A stretch of 64,000 nucleotides of DNA from Streptomyces sp. MspMP-M5 (GCF_000373585.1 NZ_KB891893.1:35522-99521); one strand, 5' to 3'; shown: positions 1 to 8,261, counted from the first letter of the stretch. Notes: generated by a model not told the origin, from the sequence alone. Numbers and translations: made by a program.

Positions 1-540
1 CAGCTCGGCGCGCGGCACCCGCCGCCCGTCCAGCCAGAGCAGCGCGGTCGTCTCGGCGAGCGAGATCCAGGACCGGACCACCAACTCCAGCCGGGGCGAG
101 GGTTCCTGGGCGTCCAGGTCGAGATGGGCGAGGATCTGGGTGTAGGCGGCCTGGCGCACACCGTCGATCAGTGCGCTCGTACGGGACGAGCCGATCGCGG
201 GGCCGCCGCGCATCAGCGCCGAGAAGCCGGGGCCGTGCTCGTCCACGAAGTCGAAGAACCGCTCCATGACGCGCAACAGGCGGGCGCCGAGGGGCCCTTC
301 GTGCGGTTCGACGAACCGGGCGGTCAGCTCGTCCGCGGCGCGCCGCAGGGCCGCCTCGTAGAGCTGCTGCTTGCCCGGGAAGTAGTGGTAGACCAGCGGC
401 CGCGATATGCCGGCGGCCTCGGCGATCTCGTCGATCGAGACGTCGTCGGGGGAGCGGTGGCTGAACAGGCCGAGTGCGACGGCGATCAACTGCTCCCGTC
501 GCTCCTCGACCCCCATCCTGCGGCGTGCCCCGGCGGTCAT
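1..540 (-). CDS. TetR family transcriptional regulator (3' part cut by window edge)
   Basis: Starting from the ATG at 540, the reading frame is open to the left edge, so about 180 residues are visible and the C-terminus is missing. The N-terminal 60 residues form a TetR helix-turn-helix: a helix with VEERREQLIAVALGLF is followed by VSIDEIAEAAGISRPLVYHY and FPGKQQLYEAAL, the normal TetR_N signature. The rest is the helical ligand-binding domain, which I cannot assign to an inducer. It lies 115 bp downstream of an oxidoreductase/hydrolase pair on the same strand and is the obvious candidate to control it, but that is inference from adjacency. TetR proteins are usually repressors released by small hydrophobic ligands. 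Confidence 0.88.
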   Translation of the reverse strand, partial: MTAGARRRMGVEERREQLIAVALGLFSHRSPDDVSIDEIAEAAGISRPLVYHYFPGKQQLYEAALRRAADELTARFVEPHEGPLGARLLRVMERFFDFVDEHGPGFSALMRGGPAIGSSRTSALIDGVRQAAYTQILAHLDLDAQEPSPRLELVVRSWISLAETTALLWLDGRRVPRAEL

Positions 541-655
541 GCGCACACCCTAACGACCGCCCGCACAACGACACCACCGCCCGAACGTCCCAGAAGATCC
601 CCGAACGCCCCGACGGCCGGCCAACGGGGCGGGCGCCCCCGCCCCGCCCTCCGTA

Positions 656-1897
656 TCAGAGATCCAGGACCAGGCCCGTACCAGGCTTCGCCCGGGACAC
701 GCAGATCAGCAGCGAGTCCTCGCGTTCCGCGTCCGTCAGGAGCTCGTCCCGGTGGTCCACCTCACCGGCGACGACCCGTTGCCGGCAGGTGCCGCAGAAG
801 CCCTCCTCGCAGGAGTACGGCACGTCGGGCAGGGCCTGTTCGCGGATCGCGCGCAGCACGCTGGTGCCGGCCGGGACCGTCACCGTACGGCCGGTCCGCC
901 GCAACTCGACCTCGAACGCGGCGTCCTCGCCGCTCCCGGCCCCCGTATCCGGCGCCGCATCCGCACCGGCCACGTCCCCCACCGGCCCGAAGCGCTCCGT
1001 ATACAGAGTGAGGCCCTCCGGCCCCTCGGGCAGCAGGTCCGCCACGGCGTTCATCAGGGGCTCGGGCCCGCAGCAGTACACGGCGGTGTGCGGGGGCGCG
1101 TCGGCGAGCGCGGCGGCCAGATCGGGCCGCCCGTCCTCGTCCTCCGCGACGACCGTCGACCGCCCGCCACCGGACGCCCCGGCGGCGCCCCCGGCCAGCT
1201 TCTCGACCTCCGGCAGGAACGGCATCGACGCCCGCGACCGCCCCGCGTACAGCAGCCGCCAGGGCACCCCCGTAGCCTCGGCCCGCCGCACCATCGGGAG
1301 GATCGGGGTGATGCCGATACCGCCTGCGATGAAGAGGTAGGCGTGGTGGTCCTCCAGGGGGAAGCGGTTGCGCGGGCCGCGCGCCTCGACCGTGGTGCCG
1401 GCGCGGAGCGCCTCGTGCACCTCGCGGGAGCCGCCCCGGCCGTTCTCGATCAGCCGGACCGCGACGGTGTACGAGCCGCCGTCCGCCCGTACGGCGTCGG
1501 CCGGTTCACCGCACAGCGAGTACTGCCGCACGGCCCCCGAGGGCAGCACGAGGTCGAGGTGCGCGCCCGGTTCCCAGGCGGGCAGCCGCTCGCCCTCCAG
1601 GCGCAGGGCCACCACGCCCTCGGCGGCCTCCGTCCGCTCGGCCACCCGCAGCCGCAGCGGTACCGGCCGCCCCTGGGCCGGCCCCCGACCTGCGCCGGTC
1701 TCCCGGCGCCGCCCGGAGATCGGCTGCTCCAGGGCGGGCAGCGGCCACAGCGGCGAGCGCCGGATCCGCCGCCGCAGGGCCCGTCGGACCACCAGTGCGG
1801 TCCCGGCGACCGCCAGCGCGGTACGGAGGCGCGGCAGGCCCGTACGGTGCGGGCCGGCGCGGCCGGCGGACGTGGACACACGGACAGGCACGGGCAC
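656..1897 (-). CDS. PDR/VanB-type flavin reductase with C-terminal 2Fe-2S ferredoxin domain
   Basis: A 413-residue electron-transfer protein. A 70-residue arginine-rich N-terminal extension with a short hydrophobic stretch (about 25-40) precedes the flavin-binding barrel, which carries RQYSLC at 124-129. The NAD(P)-binding domain has AGGIGITP at 191-198, and a plant-type ferredoxin domain at the end has Cys363, Cys368, Cys371 and Cys399 spaced for one 2Fe-2S cluster. This order is typical of the phthalate dioxygenase reductase/VanB family, which passes electrons from NAD(P)H to an oxygenase. The start is GTG; a GGAGGA site overlaps the end of the upstream gene, leaving only one base between them. 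That tight spacing suggests it serves the diiron-like protein encoded just upstream. The true substrate is unknown. Confidence 0.88.
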   Translation of the reverse strand: MPVPVRVSTSAGRAGPHRTGLPRLRTALAVAGTALVVRRALRRRIRRSPLWPLPALEQPISGRRRETGAGRGPAQGRPVPLRLRVAERTEAAEGVVALRLEGERLPAWEPGAHLDLVLPSGAVRQYSLCGEPADAVRADGGSYTVAVRLIENGRGGSREVHEALRAGTTVEARGPRNRFPLEDHHAYLFIAGGIGITPILPMVRRAEATGVPWRLLYAGRSRASMPFLPEVEKLAGGAAGASGGGRSTVVAEDEDGRPDLAAALADAPPHTAVYCCGPEPLMNAVADLLPEGPEGLTLYTERFGPVGDVAGADAAPDTGAGSGEDAAFEVELRRTGRTVTVPAGTSVLRAIREQALPDVPYSCEEGFCGTCRQRVVAGEVDHRDELLTDAEREDSLLICVSRAKPGTGLVLDL

Positions 1898-1898
1898 T

Positions 1899-2810
1899 TC
1901 AGACTCCTCCGGAGGCGGCAGCGGCGGCGGTCGCGGCGGGTGAACGGTCCAGGTAGGCGAGGGCCTGCTCGGTGCTCCCGTGCTGCGAGGGGTGGTAGGT
2001 GCGGCTCAAGTACTGGGGTATGGAACGGACCATCGCCCCGGTGGTCGGCAGCACGCCCTGCCGCCCACCCCGGACGAAGTCCTTCACCGTGGCCTTCCCG
2101 CCCACGAGCGTGGGGTCGTTCTCCATGAAGAACCGGATGCCGCGCTGCCACAGGAACACCAGCGTGGAGAAGGCCGTTGCCCAGGTGCGGGCCCGCCGCC
2201 GGTAGCCGCCGTCCAGATGCATGAAGAGGTCGAACGCCACCGACCGGTGCTCGACCTCCTCCGCGCCGTGCCAGCGCAGCAGGTCGAGCATGGTCGGATC
2301 GGCGCCCCGGGCGTCCAGCGTCCGGGCGTTGAGCACCCAGTCGCCGAGGAAGGCGGTGTAGTGCTCGATCGCGGCGATCAGCGCCACCCGCTCCTTCAGC
2401 CACCACGCGCGGGCCCGCCCCGGTGGCAGCGTCCGGTCGCCGAGCAGTTTCTCGAAGAACCAGTCGACCTGCGCGGTGTACGGGGTGGGGTCCAGGCCCT
2501 GCTCCTTGAGGTGCGGCAGGACGTCGTCGTGCGCCTGGGAGTGCATGGCCTCCTGGCCGATGAACCCGATGACGTCCGCGCGCAGTTCGGGGTCGCGGAT
2601 GTAGGGCAGCACCTGCTTGTAGACGTGCACGAACCAGCGCTCACCGGCCGGCAGCAGCAGGTGCAGCACGTTGATCGTGTGGGTACTGGACGGATCGCCG
2701 GGGATCCAGTGCAGAGGGGTGTCCGCCCAGTCGAAGGCCACGTTGCGGGCCTTCAGCGGGGTGTGCTCGGACGCGACCGGCTGGGGCCGCAACGAGGCCG
2801 TATTAGACAT
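1899..2810 (-). CDS. COG3687-type predicted metal-dependent hydrolase (PF10118 family)
   Basis: A 303-residue all-helical protein. Conserved metal-ligand-like motifs are spread as in ferritin-like diiron proteins: GERWF near 56-60, EAMHSQAH at 87-94, the EH pair at 149-150 and AEEVEH at 183-188. The family is called a predicted metal-dependent hydrolase, but its activity is largely untested. Its ATG (2808-2810) begins the leftward pair shared with the ferredoxin reductase, whose start lies one base past this stop. A diiron-type protein paired with a 2Fe-2S reductase suggests an oxygenase or desaturase-like reaction rather than hydrolysis; that is inference. The family assignment is firm, the reaction is not. 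Confidence 0.82.
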   Translation of the reverse strand: MSNTASLRPQPVASEHTPLKARNVAFDWADTPLHWIPGDPSSTHTINVLHLLLPAGERWFVHVYKQVLPYIRDPELRADVIGFIGQEAMHSQAHDDVLPHLKEQGLDPTPYTAQVDWFFEKLLGDRTLPPGRARAWWLKERVALIAAIEHYTAFLGDWVLNARTLDARGADPTMLDLLRWHGAEEVEHRSVAFDLFMHLDGGYRRRARTWATAFSTLVFLWQRGIRFFMENDPTLVGGKATVKDFVRGGRQGVLPTTGAMVRSIPQYLSRTYHPSQHGSTEQALAYLDRSPAATAAAAASGGV

Positions 2811-2895
2811 GGCGTCAATGTACTGGCGGGTAAGGAATGTCGATACCCCCTGAACGCCGGAAGAACGAGCCCGCCTCGCGGCCCCCGTCCACCCC

Positions 2896-4893
2896 TCACC
2901 GCAACGCCCGCACCATCCCCCCGCCCGTCACCGTGCCCTTCAGGTCGGCATGGGCGCCCGCCGCCGCGGGGACGGCCAGCAGCCGGCCGGCCGCGTGCCC
3001 CCGTACCCCGCCGCTCGCGGTGATCGACGTGATCCGGTCACTGCCCGCCGCCAGCAGCCACCACCGGCCACCCGTGCTCTTCCACAGCACGCCCGACAGC
3101 ACCCGCGGCTCCCGCGGACCGCAGGCCGTACCGCCGTCGGCGCGGGCGGTCACCGAGCCCGTCGCGTACGGCTGCCCGCTCGGTGCCGGCGCCTGGAACT
3201 GCGCCAGTGCCCCGCCGCCCGCCCCGCGCCAGGTCTCCGCCCGGGTGCACAGCCAGGACGCGACGCCCGCGCCCCCGGGGAGCGGCTGCTCGGCGAACCG
3301 CCAGGTGTTCACCGTCCGCACGCCCTGCGAACGGAGCGCGGGCAGCTGGCAGGCGGTCCGCGCCCAGGCCGTACGGCCCGCCGCCCCGGACACCGCGCCC
3401 GGGCTGCCCGGGGGGCCGTAGGTGAGCCGGGCCGGCGTCAGTTCCCCGAGGTCGGTCAGCAGCTCCCCGGCGGACCGGCCGCCCGGGACCCCGCCCGGCT
3501 GCCCGTCCAGCTGCCCGCCGACCCGGAGGGCGGACCACCGGGTGCAGCTCTCCGTGGTGCGCGGCGCCGGCACGGGGGCGGTCAGACCGTCGGCGCCGAC
3601 CGCGACCGACTGGCCCGCCGCGTCCGGCTTCAGTAGATCCACCAGCCGTACCGACGTCACCCAAGGGGCCGTCAGATAGCGGACGTTGGCTTCCGTGCGG
3701 TTCACCACCAGGAGGCCGGCGGAGTCCGCCGTCGCGTCGTCCGTCCGCGCGAAGTCCAGGGACGCCCCGGAGCCGTCGCCGCGCCCCTGCCCGTCGGTCG
3801 CCTCGGCGTACCGCACCACCCGCAGCCCGTCGTGGAAGAGCACCACCACCGCGTGGTCCACCACGCCGGCGAAGAGCAGCCGCGGCGGGCCGGCCGCGGG
3901 GCCGACGGGGGTGCCGGGCGTCGCGGTGACCGGCACCCGGGCGCCGGGCCGGGCCCACACCGCCAGCGCCCGCCGGAGCAGCGCCCGGTCGCCGGTCCGG
4001 TCGCCGCGGGCCGGCCAGGCCGAGAAGTCCGGCCGGGCCGCGGTCTTCCAGGCCGTGGCCGAGGAGACCGCCAACCGGCCCGGATCCAGGGCCGCTTCGG
4101 CGGCGGCGTTGCGGGCGTACGGCGGGGCCGCGGCGCCGTACGGGCCCCAGCCCTGGCCCGGCAGGCCCAGCAGCGCCCCGCACACCAGCACCGCGGCCCC
4201 GGCCGCCAGCGCCGCGCGGCCGTTCTGGCGGCGCCGGATCAGGTCCGTCGGACGGGCCTGCAGCGCGCACGGGTCGAACTCCACCGACTCCAGCAGCGCC
4301 CGGTCCCGGCTCCCGGCCGGCAGTACCGCCCCGTCCGCCTCGGACAGCGCCGCCTGGGCATCGGCGACCCCTGCCGCCTCCAGCACCCGCCGGGTCTCCT
4401 GGACCGACAGCCGCTCCAGATCCCGCAGCACGAAAGCGGCCCGGGCCGGGCCGGAGAGCGCGGACAGGGCCTGGTCCAGGGCGAGTTCGTCGGCGCCCCC
4501 GGAGCGCGGGAACAGCCGCAGGCCCCAGACCAGGGGGAGCGGCGCCGGCGGCAGCAGGCGGCGCCGCCCCGCCAGTGCCGCCCTCAGTACCCGCAGCCGC
4601 ATCAGCGCGTAACCGGGATCGACGGCCGGGTCCGCGCCTCGTTGGGCGGGCAGGACGGCCGCCGGACCGGGCCGCCGGGGCAGCGCCCGCTGTACCACCG
4701 CGTGCGCGGCCAGCACCCGACGCCCGCGGGTGGGGGCCGGTGGCAGCACCAGATAGGCCAGCCGGGCCAGCCGGGGGTAGTGCTCGACCAGGGCCGCCTC
4801 GGCCTGCTCGACGTCGATGGGCTCGTCCCCGTCTGCGTACCCGACGAGGGAGGCGCGGTCCGGGCGCGGGGTCACCGCGTGCTGCTGCTCCAC
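2896..4893 (-). CDS. Sigma-factor-like membrane protein with extracytoplasmic domain (paralog A)
   Basis: A 665-residue protein with three visible parts. Residues 30-200 resemble ECF sigma regions 2 and 4: EHYPRLARLAYLVLPP at 37-52, then DELALDQALSALSG at 135-148 followed by a region-4-like helix pair (RLSVQETRRVLEAAGVADAQ). One hydrophobic helix lies at about 226-245. The remaining roughly 400 residues should face outward and hold four conserved cysteines in the contexts ESCTRW, TACQL, WLCTR and TACGP. The same architecture and cysteine set occurs in the gene at 26515-28416. The GTG start lies in a short inverted sequence (TTCC-GT-GGAA at 4895-4904). The gene stands 91 bp downstream of a DUF397 gene. 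No function is established; sigma activity is not assumed, because no typical promoter-recognition residues can be confirmed by eye. Confidence 0.8.
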   Translation of the reverse strand: MEQQHAVTPRPDRASLVGYADGDEPIDVEQAEAALVEHYPRLARLAYLVLPPAPTRGRRVLAAHAVVQRALPRRPGPAAVLPAQRGADPAVDPGYALMRLRVLRAALAGRRRLLPPAPLPLVWGLRLFPRSGGADELALDQALSALSGPARAAFVLRDLERLSVQETRRVLEAAGVADAQAALSEADGAVLPAGSRDRALLESVEFDPCALQARPTDLIRRRQNGRAALAAGAAVLVCGALLGLPGQGWGPYGAAAPPYARNAAAEAALDPGRLAVSSATAWKTAARPDFSAWPARGDRTGDRALLRRALAVWARPGARVPVTATPGTPVGPAAGPPRLLFAGVVDHAVVVLFHDGLRVVRYAEATDGQGRGDGSGASLDFARTDDATADSAGLLVVNRTEANVRYLTAPWVTSVRLVDLLKPDAAGQSVAVGADGLTAPVPAPRTTESCTRWSALRVGGQLDGQPGGVPGGRSAGELLTDLGELTPARLTYGPPGSPGAVSGAAGRTAWARTACQLPALRSQGVRTVNTWRFAEQPLPGGAGVASWLCTRAETWRGAGGGALAQFQAPAPSGQPYATGSVTARADGGTACGPREPRVLSGVLWKSTGGRWWLLAAGSDRITSITASGGVRGHAAGRLLAVPAAAGAHADLKGTVTGGGMVRALR

Positions 4894-4984
4894 ATTCCGT
4901 GGAACGAGTGAATCCTGTGATGGTCACCGACGGCCGGGCCCGCCCGGACGGGTGACGCACCCCGCGCGGGCCCGGCGGCCGACG

Positions 4985-5230
4985 TCAGGCCGTGTGGTGC
5001 CGGTCCAGGTCGAACTCCCCGTCCCGGGCGCCCAGGACGAACGCCCGCCACTCCGCCTCGGTATAGCGCAGCACGACCTCGGGCTCCTTGGAGTTGCGCA
5101 TCGCCACCGCGCCGCGCTCCAGGAAGGCGATCTCCACCGCCTCCGCCTCGGGGTCGCCGGGCGGGCGCTGCCAGGTGGCGTCGGAGATGTCGAGGCTGTA
5201 GAGCCATTCCTTGTCGGCTGCGGTGCCCAT
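4985..5230 (-). CDS. DUF397 domain protein
   Basis: An 81-residue protein with the DUF397 pattern: an N-terminal LDISDATWQRP segment, a middle VEIAFLERGAVAMRNSKEP segment, and the conserved end FVLGARDGEFD. In Streptomyces these small proteins usually accompany a Cro/XRE-type regulator and are thought to modulate it, as in BldB/WhiJ-type pairs. No XRE gene lies on either side: upstream is about 490 bp without a gene and downstream is the sigma-like membrane protein. The ATG is preceded by AAGGGGAGCAGGAC, a good ribosome-binding site. The orphan position suggests it acts in trans or works with its unusual neighbour. Confidence 0.85.
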   Translation of the reverse strand: MGTAADKEWLYSLDISDATWQRPPGDPEAEAVEIAFLERGAVAMRNSKEPEVVLRYTEAEWRAFVLGARDGEFDLDRHHTA

Positions 5231-5721
5231 GTCCTGCTCCCCTTACTCGCGTGAGCTGTGGCGGTCAGCGTACGCGGCGCCCGGACGAGCTTCCACCGGT
5301 GTGGACAGCCGGACGTTCGGCCCCGCCCGCCAGGGGAGTTGGCGGCGCGGCCCTGTCGGGCGGAGAGGCGGCGGGCGTCTGCGTCCGCCCTGTCGATTTG
5401 GCCGGATCTCGACGCAAGGGCGGGGGTTGTGTGCAAAGCCCGGTCGCAGACTCGCTCGCCGCGTGTGGACCCGCCCCTCAACGGGAAGCCAGAGCAGTTC
5501 GCGCCAGGTCGCGGAGCCCCGCAGCAGTACCGCGCAGCGCCGCCGGCGGACTGCCGGCTCGCCGCGGCGACCAGTGTTCCGCGGACCCTCACCCGTACGC
5601 TCCCTGGGCTTCACATGCCCGGCCGTCGGGCGCGGGGACAGTCTGCCGGGTAGGAGAACGCCAGGTCATTGGGTCGCGCACCCCGCAGGGGGTGTACCCA
5701 GCACCACCTACGGAGGCTCTG
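5231..5721. other. Gene-free stretch between DUF397 and olsB
   Basis: About 490 bp between two divergently oriented genes. Open frames here have no convincing start or homology and I treat them as GC-rich noise. It should hold the promoters of both flanking genes; I cannot place convincing -10/-35 pairs. The only clear structure is a hairpin at 5671-5699 just before the rightward gene, listed separately. Confidence 0.6.
5671..5699 (+). promoter_or_regulatory. Hairpin in the olsB 5' leader
   Basis: CACCCC (5679-5684) can pair with GGGGTG (5689-5694) around a short loop, and GGGT (5671-5674) can pair with ACCC (5696-5699) outside it. It ends 22 bp before the ATG of the acyltransferase gene and leaves the CGGAGG ribosome-binding site free. 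It could be a leader-mRNA element or a chance GC-rich fold; no known riboswitch class is recognisable. Confidence 0.3.
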
Positions 5722-6522
5722 ATGAGCACGGCACCCGCCACGACCCCCACCACGCCCCCCGCCTCGAACGCCCCGGACACCTCCGCTGCTTCCGCCCCGG
5801 CCGCCGTCCCCGACTACGCCGCCCTGATCGCCGACACCCCCGACCTGGTCCGGGCCGCCCAGCGTCTGCGTCACCAGGTCTTCGGCGTCGAGCTGGGCGC
5901 CGCCCTCGACAGTCCGCTCCCCGGACACGACATCGACGCCGTCGACGACCTCGCCGACCACCTGGTCGTCATCCACACCCCGACCGGCGCGGTCGTCGGC
6001 ACCTACCGGCTGCTGCCACCGGGCCGCAGCCAACGCCTCTACTCCGACGGCGAGTTCGACCTCACCGACCTCGACGCGGTGCGCCCCGCCCTGATCGAAG
6101 CCGGCCGTTCCTGCGTCCACCCCGACCACCGCAACGGCGCCGTGATCAACCAGATGTGGGCCGCCCTGGCCCGCTACACCCTGCTCTCCGGCCACCGCTA
6201 CCTCGCCGGCTGCGCCTCCGTACCGCTTGCCGACGGGGGCACCGCGGCCGCCCACGCCTGGGCGCTGGCCCGCACCCGCCACGCCGCGCCGCCCGCGTTC
6301 CTGGTCACCCCGCGCCGCCCCTGGCACCCCACCGCCCCGCTGCCCGAGCGCCCCGCCCTCGCCCAGCTGCCGCCGCTGCTGCGCGGCTACCTCCGCATCG
6401 GCGCCTGGATCTGCGGCGCCCCCGCCCACGACCTGGACTTCGGGGTCGCCGACTTCTTCACCGTCCTGGACATCGAGCAACTCGGCGACCGCTACCGGCG
6501 CTTCTTCCTGGGGGAGCGGTGA
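5722..6522 (+). CDS. olsB: GNAT N-acyltransferase, OlsB-like (ornithine lipid synthesis)
   Basis: A 266-residue acyltransferase. After a 30-residue Ala/Pro/Thr-rich start it shows the acyl-homoserine-lactone-synthase/OlsB type of GNAT fold: LVRAAQRLRHQVFGVELG, DDLADHLVVIHTPTGAVVGTYRLL, then EAGRSCVHPDHRNG and LLRGYLRIGAWICG. OlsB transfers a 3-hydroxyacyl group from acyl carrier protein to the alpha-amino group of ornithine, giving lyso-ornithine lipid at the inner face of the membrane. The start is set by CGGAGG seven bases ahead of the ATG at 5722. Its TGA overlaps the GTG of the next gene (GTGA), so the two are translationally coupled, and that gene is a PlsC-type O-acyltransferase, the expected second step. 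The stop codon lies in the first unit of a 27-bp tandem repeat. Confidence 0.83.
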   Translation: MSTAPATTPTTPPASNAPDTSAASAPAAVPDYAALIADTPDLVRAAQRLRHQVFGVELGAALDSPLPGHDIDAVDDLADHLVVIHTPTGAVVGTYRLLPPGRSQRLYSDGEFDLTDLDAVRPALIEAGRSCVHPDHRNGAVINQMWAALARYTLLSGHRYLAGCASVPLADGGTAAAHAWALARTRHAAPPAFLVTPRRPWHPTAPLPERPALAQLPPLLRGYLRIGAWICGAPAHDLDFGVADFFTVLDIEQLGDRYRRFFLGER

Positions 6523-6644
6523 ACGGGGCGTTGCCCGGGGGAGTGGTGAATGGCCCTTCGCCCGGGGGAGTGGACGGCCCATTGCCCGCCGGGGGCGTGG
6601 TGAGCGGCCCGTTGTCCGGGGGCGTGGTGAACGGTCCGTTCGAC
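6510..6644 (+). repeat. 27-bp tandem repeat across the olsB stop / plsC start
   Basis: Five units of exactly 27 bp start at 6510, 6537, 6564, 6591 and 6618. Each begins GGGGG(A/C)G and most continue (C/T)GGTGA. The first unit contains the last codons and TGA of olsB and the GTG start of the next gene. Because 27 is a multiple of three, the repeat is read by the downstream gene as a nine-residue Gly/Pro/Val repeat. Several later units offer further in-frame GTG codons, so the downstream start could be at any of them. Confidence 0.85.
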
Positions 6645-7544
6645 GTTCGTCCGGTGTGCAGCCCGGGGTGTGCCGTGCACGCCGTCCCGCGCCTCCCGCT
6701 CCCCGGGACCGTCCGCCGGGCCGCCGCGTTCGCCGGCGCGGTGGGCCGCACCCTGGCCGCCGGGCCGCGCCTGGCGGACCCGGTACGCCTCCGGGCGCAC
6801 GCCCGGGCCCTGTTGGCGGCGCTGGCGGTCGGGCTGGAGGTCCGTGGCGCGGAGGGCGCGGCCGGGGCGGCGGACCCGTTGTCCGTGACCGGTACGGAAC
6901 CGGTGGCGGGGCCGGCGGAGCGCGTCGCCGGAGCGGCCCGCGCCCCGGGCACCCTGATCGTCCTCAACCACGTCTCATGGCTCGACATCGTCGCGCTGCT
7001 CGCCGTGGAACCGGCCACCCTGCTCGCCAAGCGCGAGGTCGGCCGCTGGCCGCTGGTCGGCGGACTGGCCCGGCGCGCCGGCACCCACTTCATCGATCGC
7101 ACCGACCCGCGCCGACTCCCGTGCATCGTAAGGGAGTTGTCCGCGCTGCTGGTCGCCGGCCGTTCGGTGGCGGTCTTTCCGCAGGCCACCACCTGGTGCA
7201 CCGCCGAGCAGGGCGCCTTCCGCCGGGCCACCTTCCAGGCCGCGCTGGACGCCGGCGCCCCCGTACGCCCGGTGACCGTCGCCTACGCCCAGCAGGGCCG
7301 CCCCACCACGGTGGCCGCCTTCTGCGGGGACGACACCTTCGCCGCCTCGCTGCGCCGGGTGGTCGCCGCCCGCGGACTGACCGTGCGGGTCACCGTCCAC
7401 CCGGCGCTGCCCACAGTGGGCCGCGACCTGGACCGGCGGGCGCTGGCGGCCGCCGCCGAGCGGGTGGTCCTCGGCGGCGGCCGGGTGCCCGGCGCCGGTG
7501 CGGCGCCCGCCCGGGCCGGTCAGGCGCTCGGCACGTACTTGTAG
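6519..7544 (+). CDS. olsA: PlsC-type lysophospholipid acyltransferase, OlsA-like
   Basis: A 341-residue protein if started at the GTG overlapping the olsB stop. The acyltransferase block has motif I NHVSWLD (His151 and Asp156, the HX4D catalytic pair), then LLAKREVGRWPLVGGLARRAGTHFIDR in spaced order, and a motif-III equivalent FPQATTW where most relatives have FPEGT(T/R). OlsA acylates the hydroxyl of lyso-ornithine lipid. The first 40 residues are a low-complexity nine-residue repeat encoded by the 27-bp array and are probably dispensable; GTG codons at about 6543 and 6627 are alternative starts. The 3' end overlaps the convergent winged-helix gene by 25 bp. The Glu-Gly to Gln-Ala change in motif III is unusual. 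Confidence 0.8.
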   Translation: MNGALPGGVVNGPSPGGVDGPLPAGGVVSGPLSGGVVNGPFDVRPVCSPGCAVHAVPRLPLPGTVRRAAAFAGAVGRTLAAGPRLADPVRLRAHARALLAALAVGLEVRGAEGAAGAADPLSVTGTEPVAGPAERVAGAARAPGTLIVLNHVSWLDIVALLAVEPATLLAKREVGRWPLVGGLARRAGTHFIDRTDPRRLPCIVRELSALLVAGRSVAVFPQATTWCTAEQGAFRRATFQAALDAGAPVRPVTVAYAQQGRPTTVAAFCGDDTFAASLRRVVAARGLTVRVTVHPALPTVGRDLDRRALAAAAERVVLGGGRVPGAGAAPARAGQALGTYL

Positions 7545-8158
7545 CCGACCCGGCGGACGGTCACGATCGAGCCGCGGTGCTTGGTGCCGAGCTTCCGCCG
7601 CAGCCGGGCGACATGGACGTCCACGGTGCGGCCGTCGCCGACGTGCCCGTAACCCCACACCGTGGTCACCAACTGGTCGCGGGTGTGCACCCGGTGCGGA
7701 TGCGCGACCAGATGGGTCAGCAGCTCGAATTCGAGGTATGTCAGGTCCAGCAGCCGGCCGTCGACGTACACGGTCCGCTGCTCGGCGTCGATCCGCACGA
7801 TCTCGTCTCCGGTCCAGGCGCCCCCGGCGGCCCCGGCGGGCGGCTGCGGGGTGGGGGCCTGCTCGGCCGGTACCAGGACGAGGTAGCCGACCATCGGCGG
7901 CTGGCCGGGCAGGGCGGGCAGGCTGTGCTGCGGCGCCGGGAGCCAGGTCGCGCCGGAGGCCAGCAACTCGGCGACCTGCTGCGGACTGTGGCGCGCGACA
8001 TCTCCGCCGGGGGCGGCGGGCTGGGCGTACCGCCCGGCGGTGGCCGGTGGATGGAGGGCCTCGTCGGGCGCCACGGCGCGCAGCCGGTGACGGGGATGGG
8101 GCAGCGGGGGAACGGTGGCGGTGGCGGAACCGGCAGGAACGGTACGGAGATTGGTCAT
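7520..8158 (-). CDS. Stand-alone OmpR/PhoB-type winged-helix transcriptional regulator
   Basis: A 212-residue protein. The last 95 residues are a Trans_reg_C winged helix: VDGRLLDLTYLEFELLTHL, then RDQLVTTVWGYG, the recognition-helix segment RTVDVHVARLRRKLG, and the wing VRRVGYKYV. No phosphoacceptor receiver domain precedes it. The first 110 residues are Pro/Ala-rich with a QVAELLASGATWLP segment and a short beta-like stretch, so it is not a classical response regulator. Such orphan winged-helix proteins are common in Streptomyces. It converges on, and overlaps by 25 bp, the acyltransferase gene. I cannot name its targets. Confidence 0.82.
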   Translation of the reverse strand: MTNLRTVPAGSATATVPPLPHPRHRLRAVAPDEALHPPATAGRYAQPAAPGGDVARHSPQQVAELLASGATWLPAPQHSLPALPGQPPMVGYLVLVPAEQAPTPQPPAGAAGGAWTGDEIVRIDAEQRTVYVDGRLLDLTYLEFELLTHLVAHPHRVHTRDQLVTTVWGYGHVGDGRTVDVHVARLRRKLGTKHRGSIVTVRRVGYKYVPSA

Positions 8159-8261
8159 CGAACGTCAGCTCTTTCGCGCAGGGGGCCGTCGGGGGACGTG
8201 CGCGCGGGCAGGGCTGGGGACACCGGTCAGCGGTGTCGGAGAGGAGGGTGCGGGCCCGCGC

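Noticed and set aside
5251..5721. Extended N-terminus of the OlsB-like protein
   Set aside because: The frame is open far upstream, but CGGAGG at the ATG at 5722 and the family length fix the start there.
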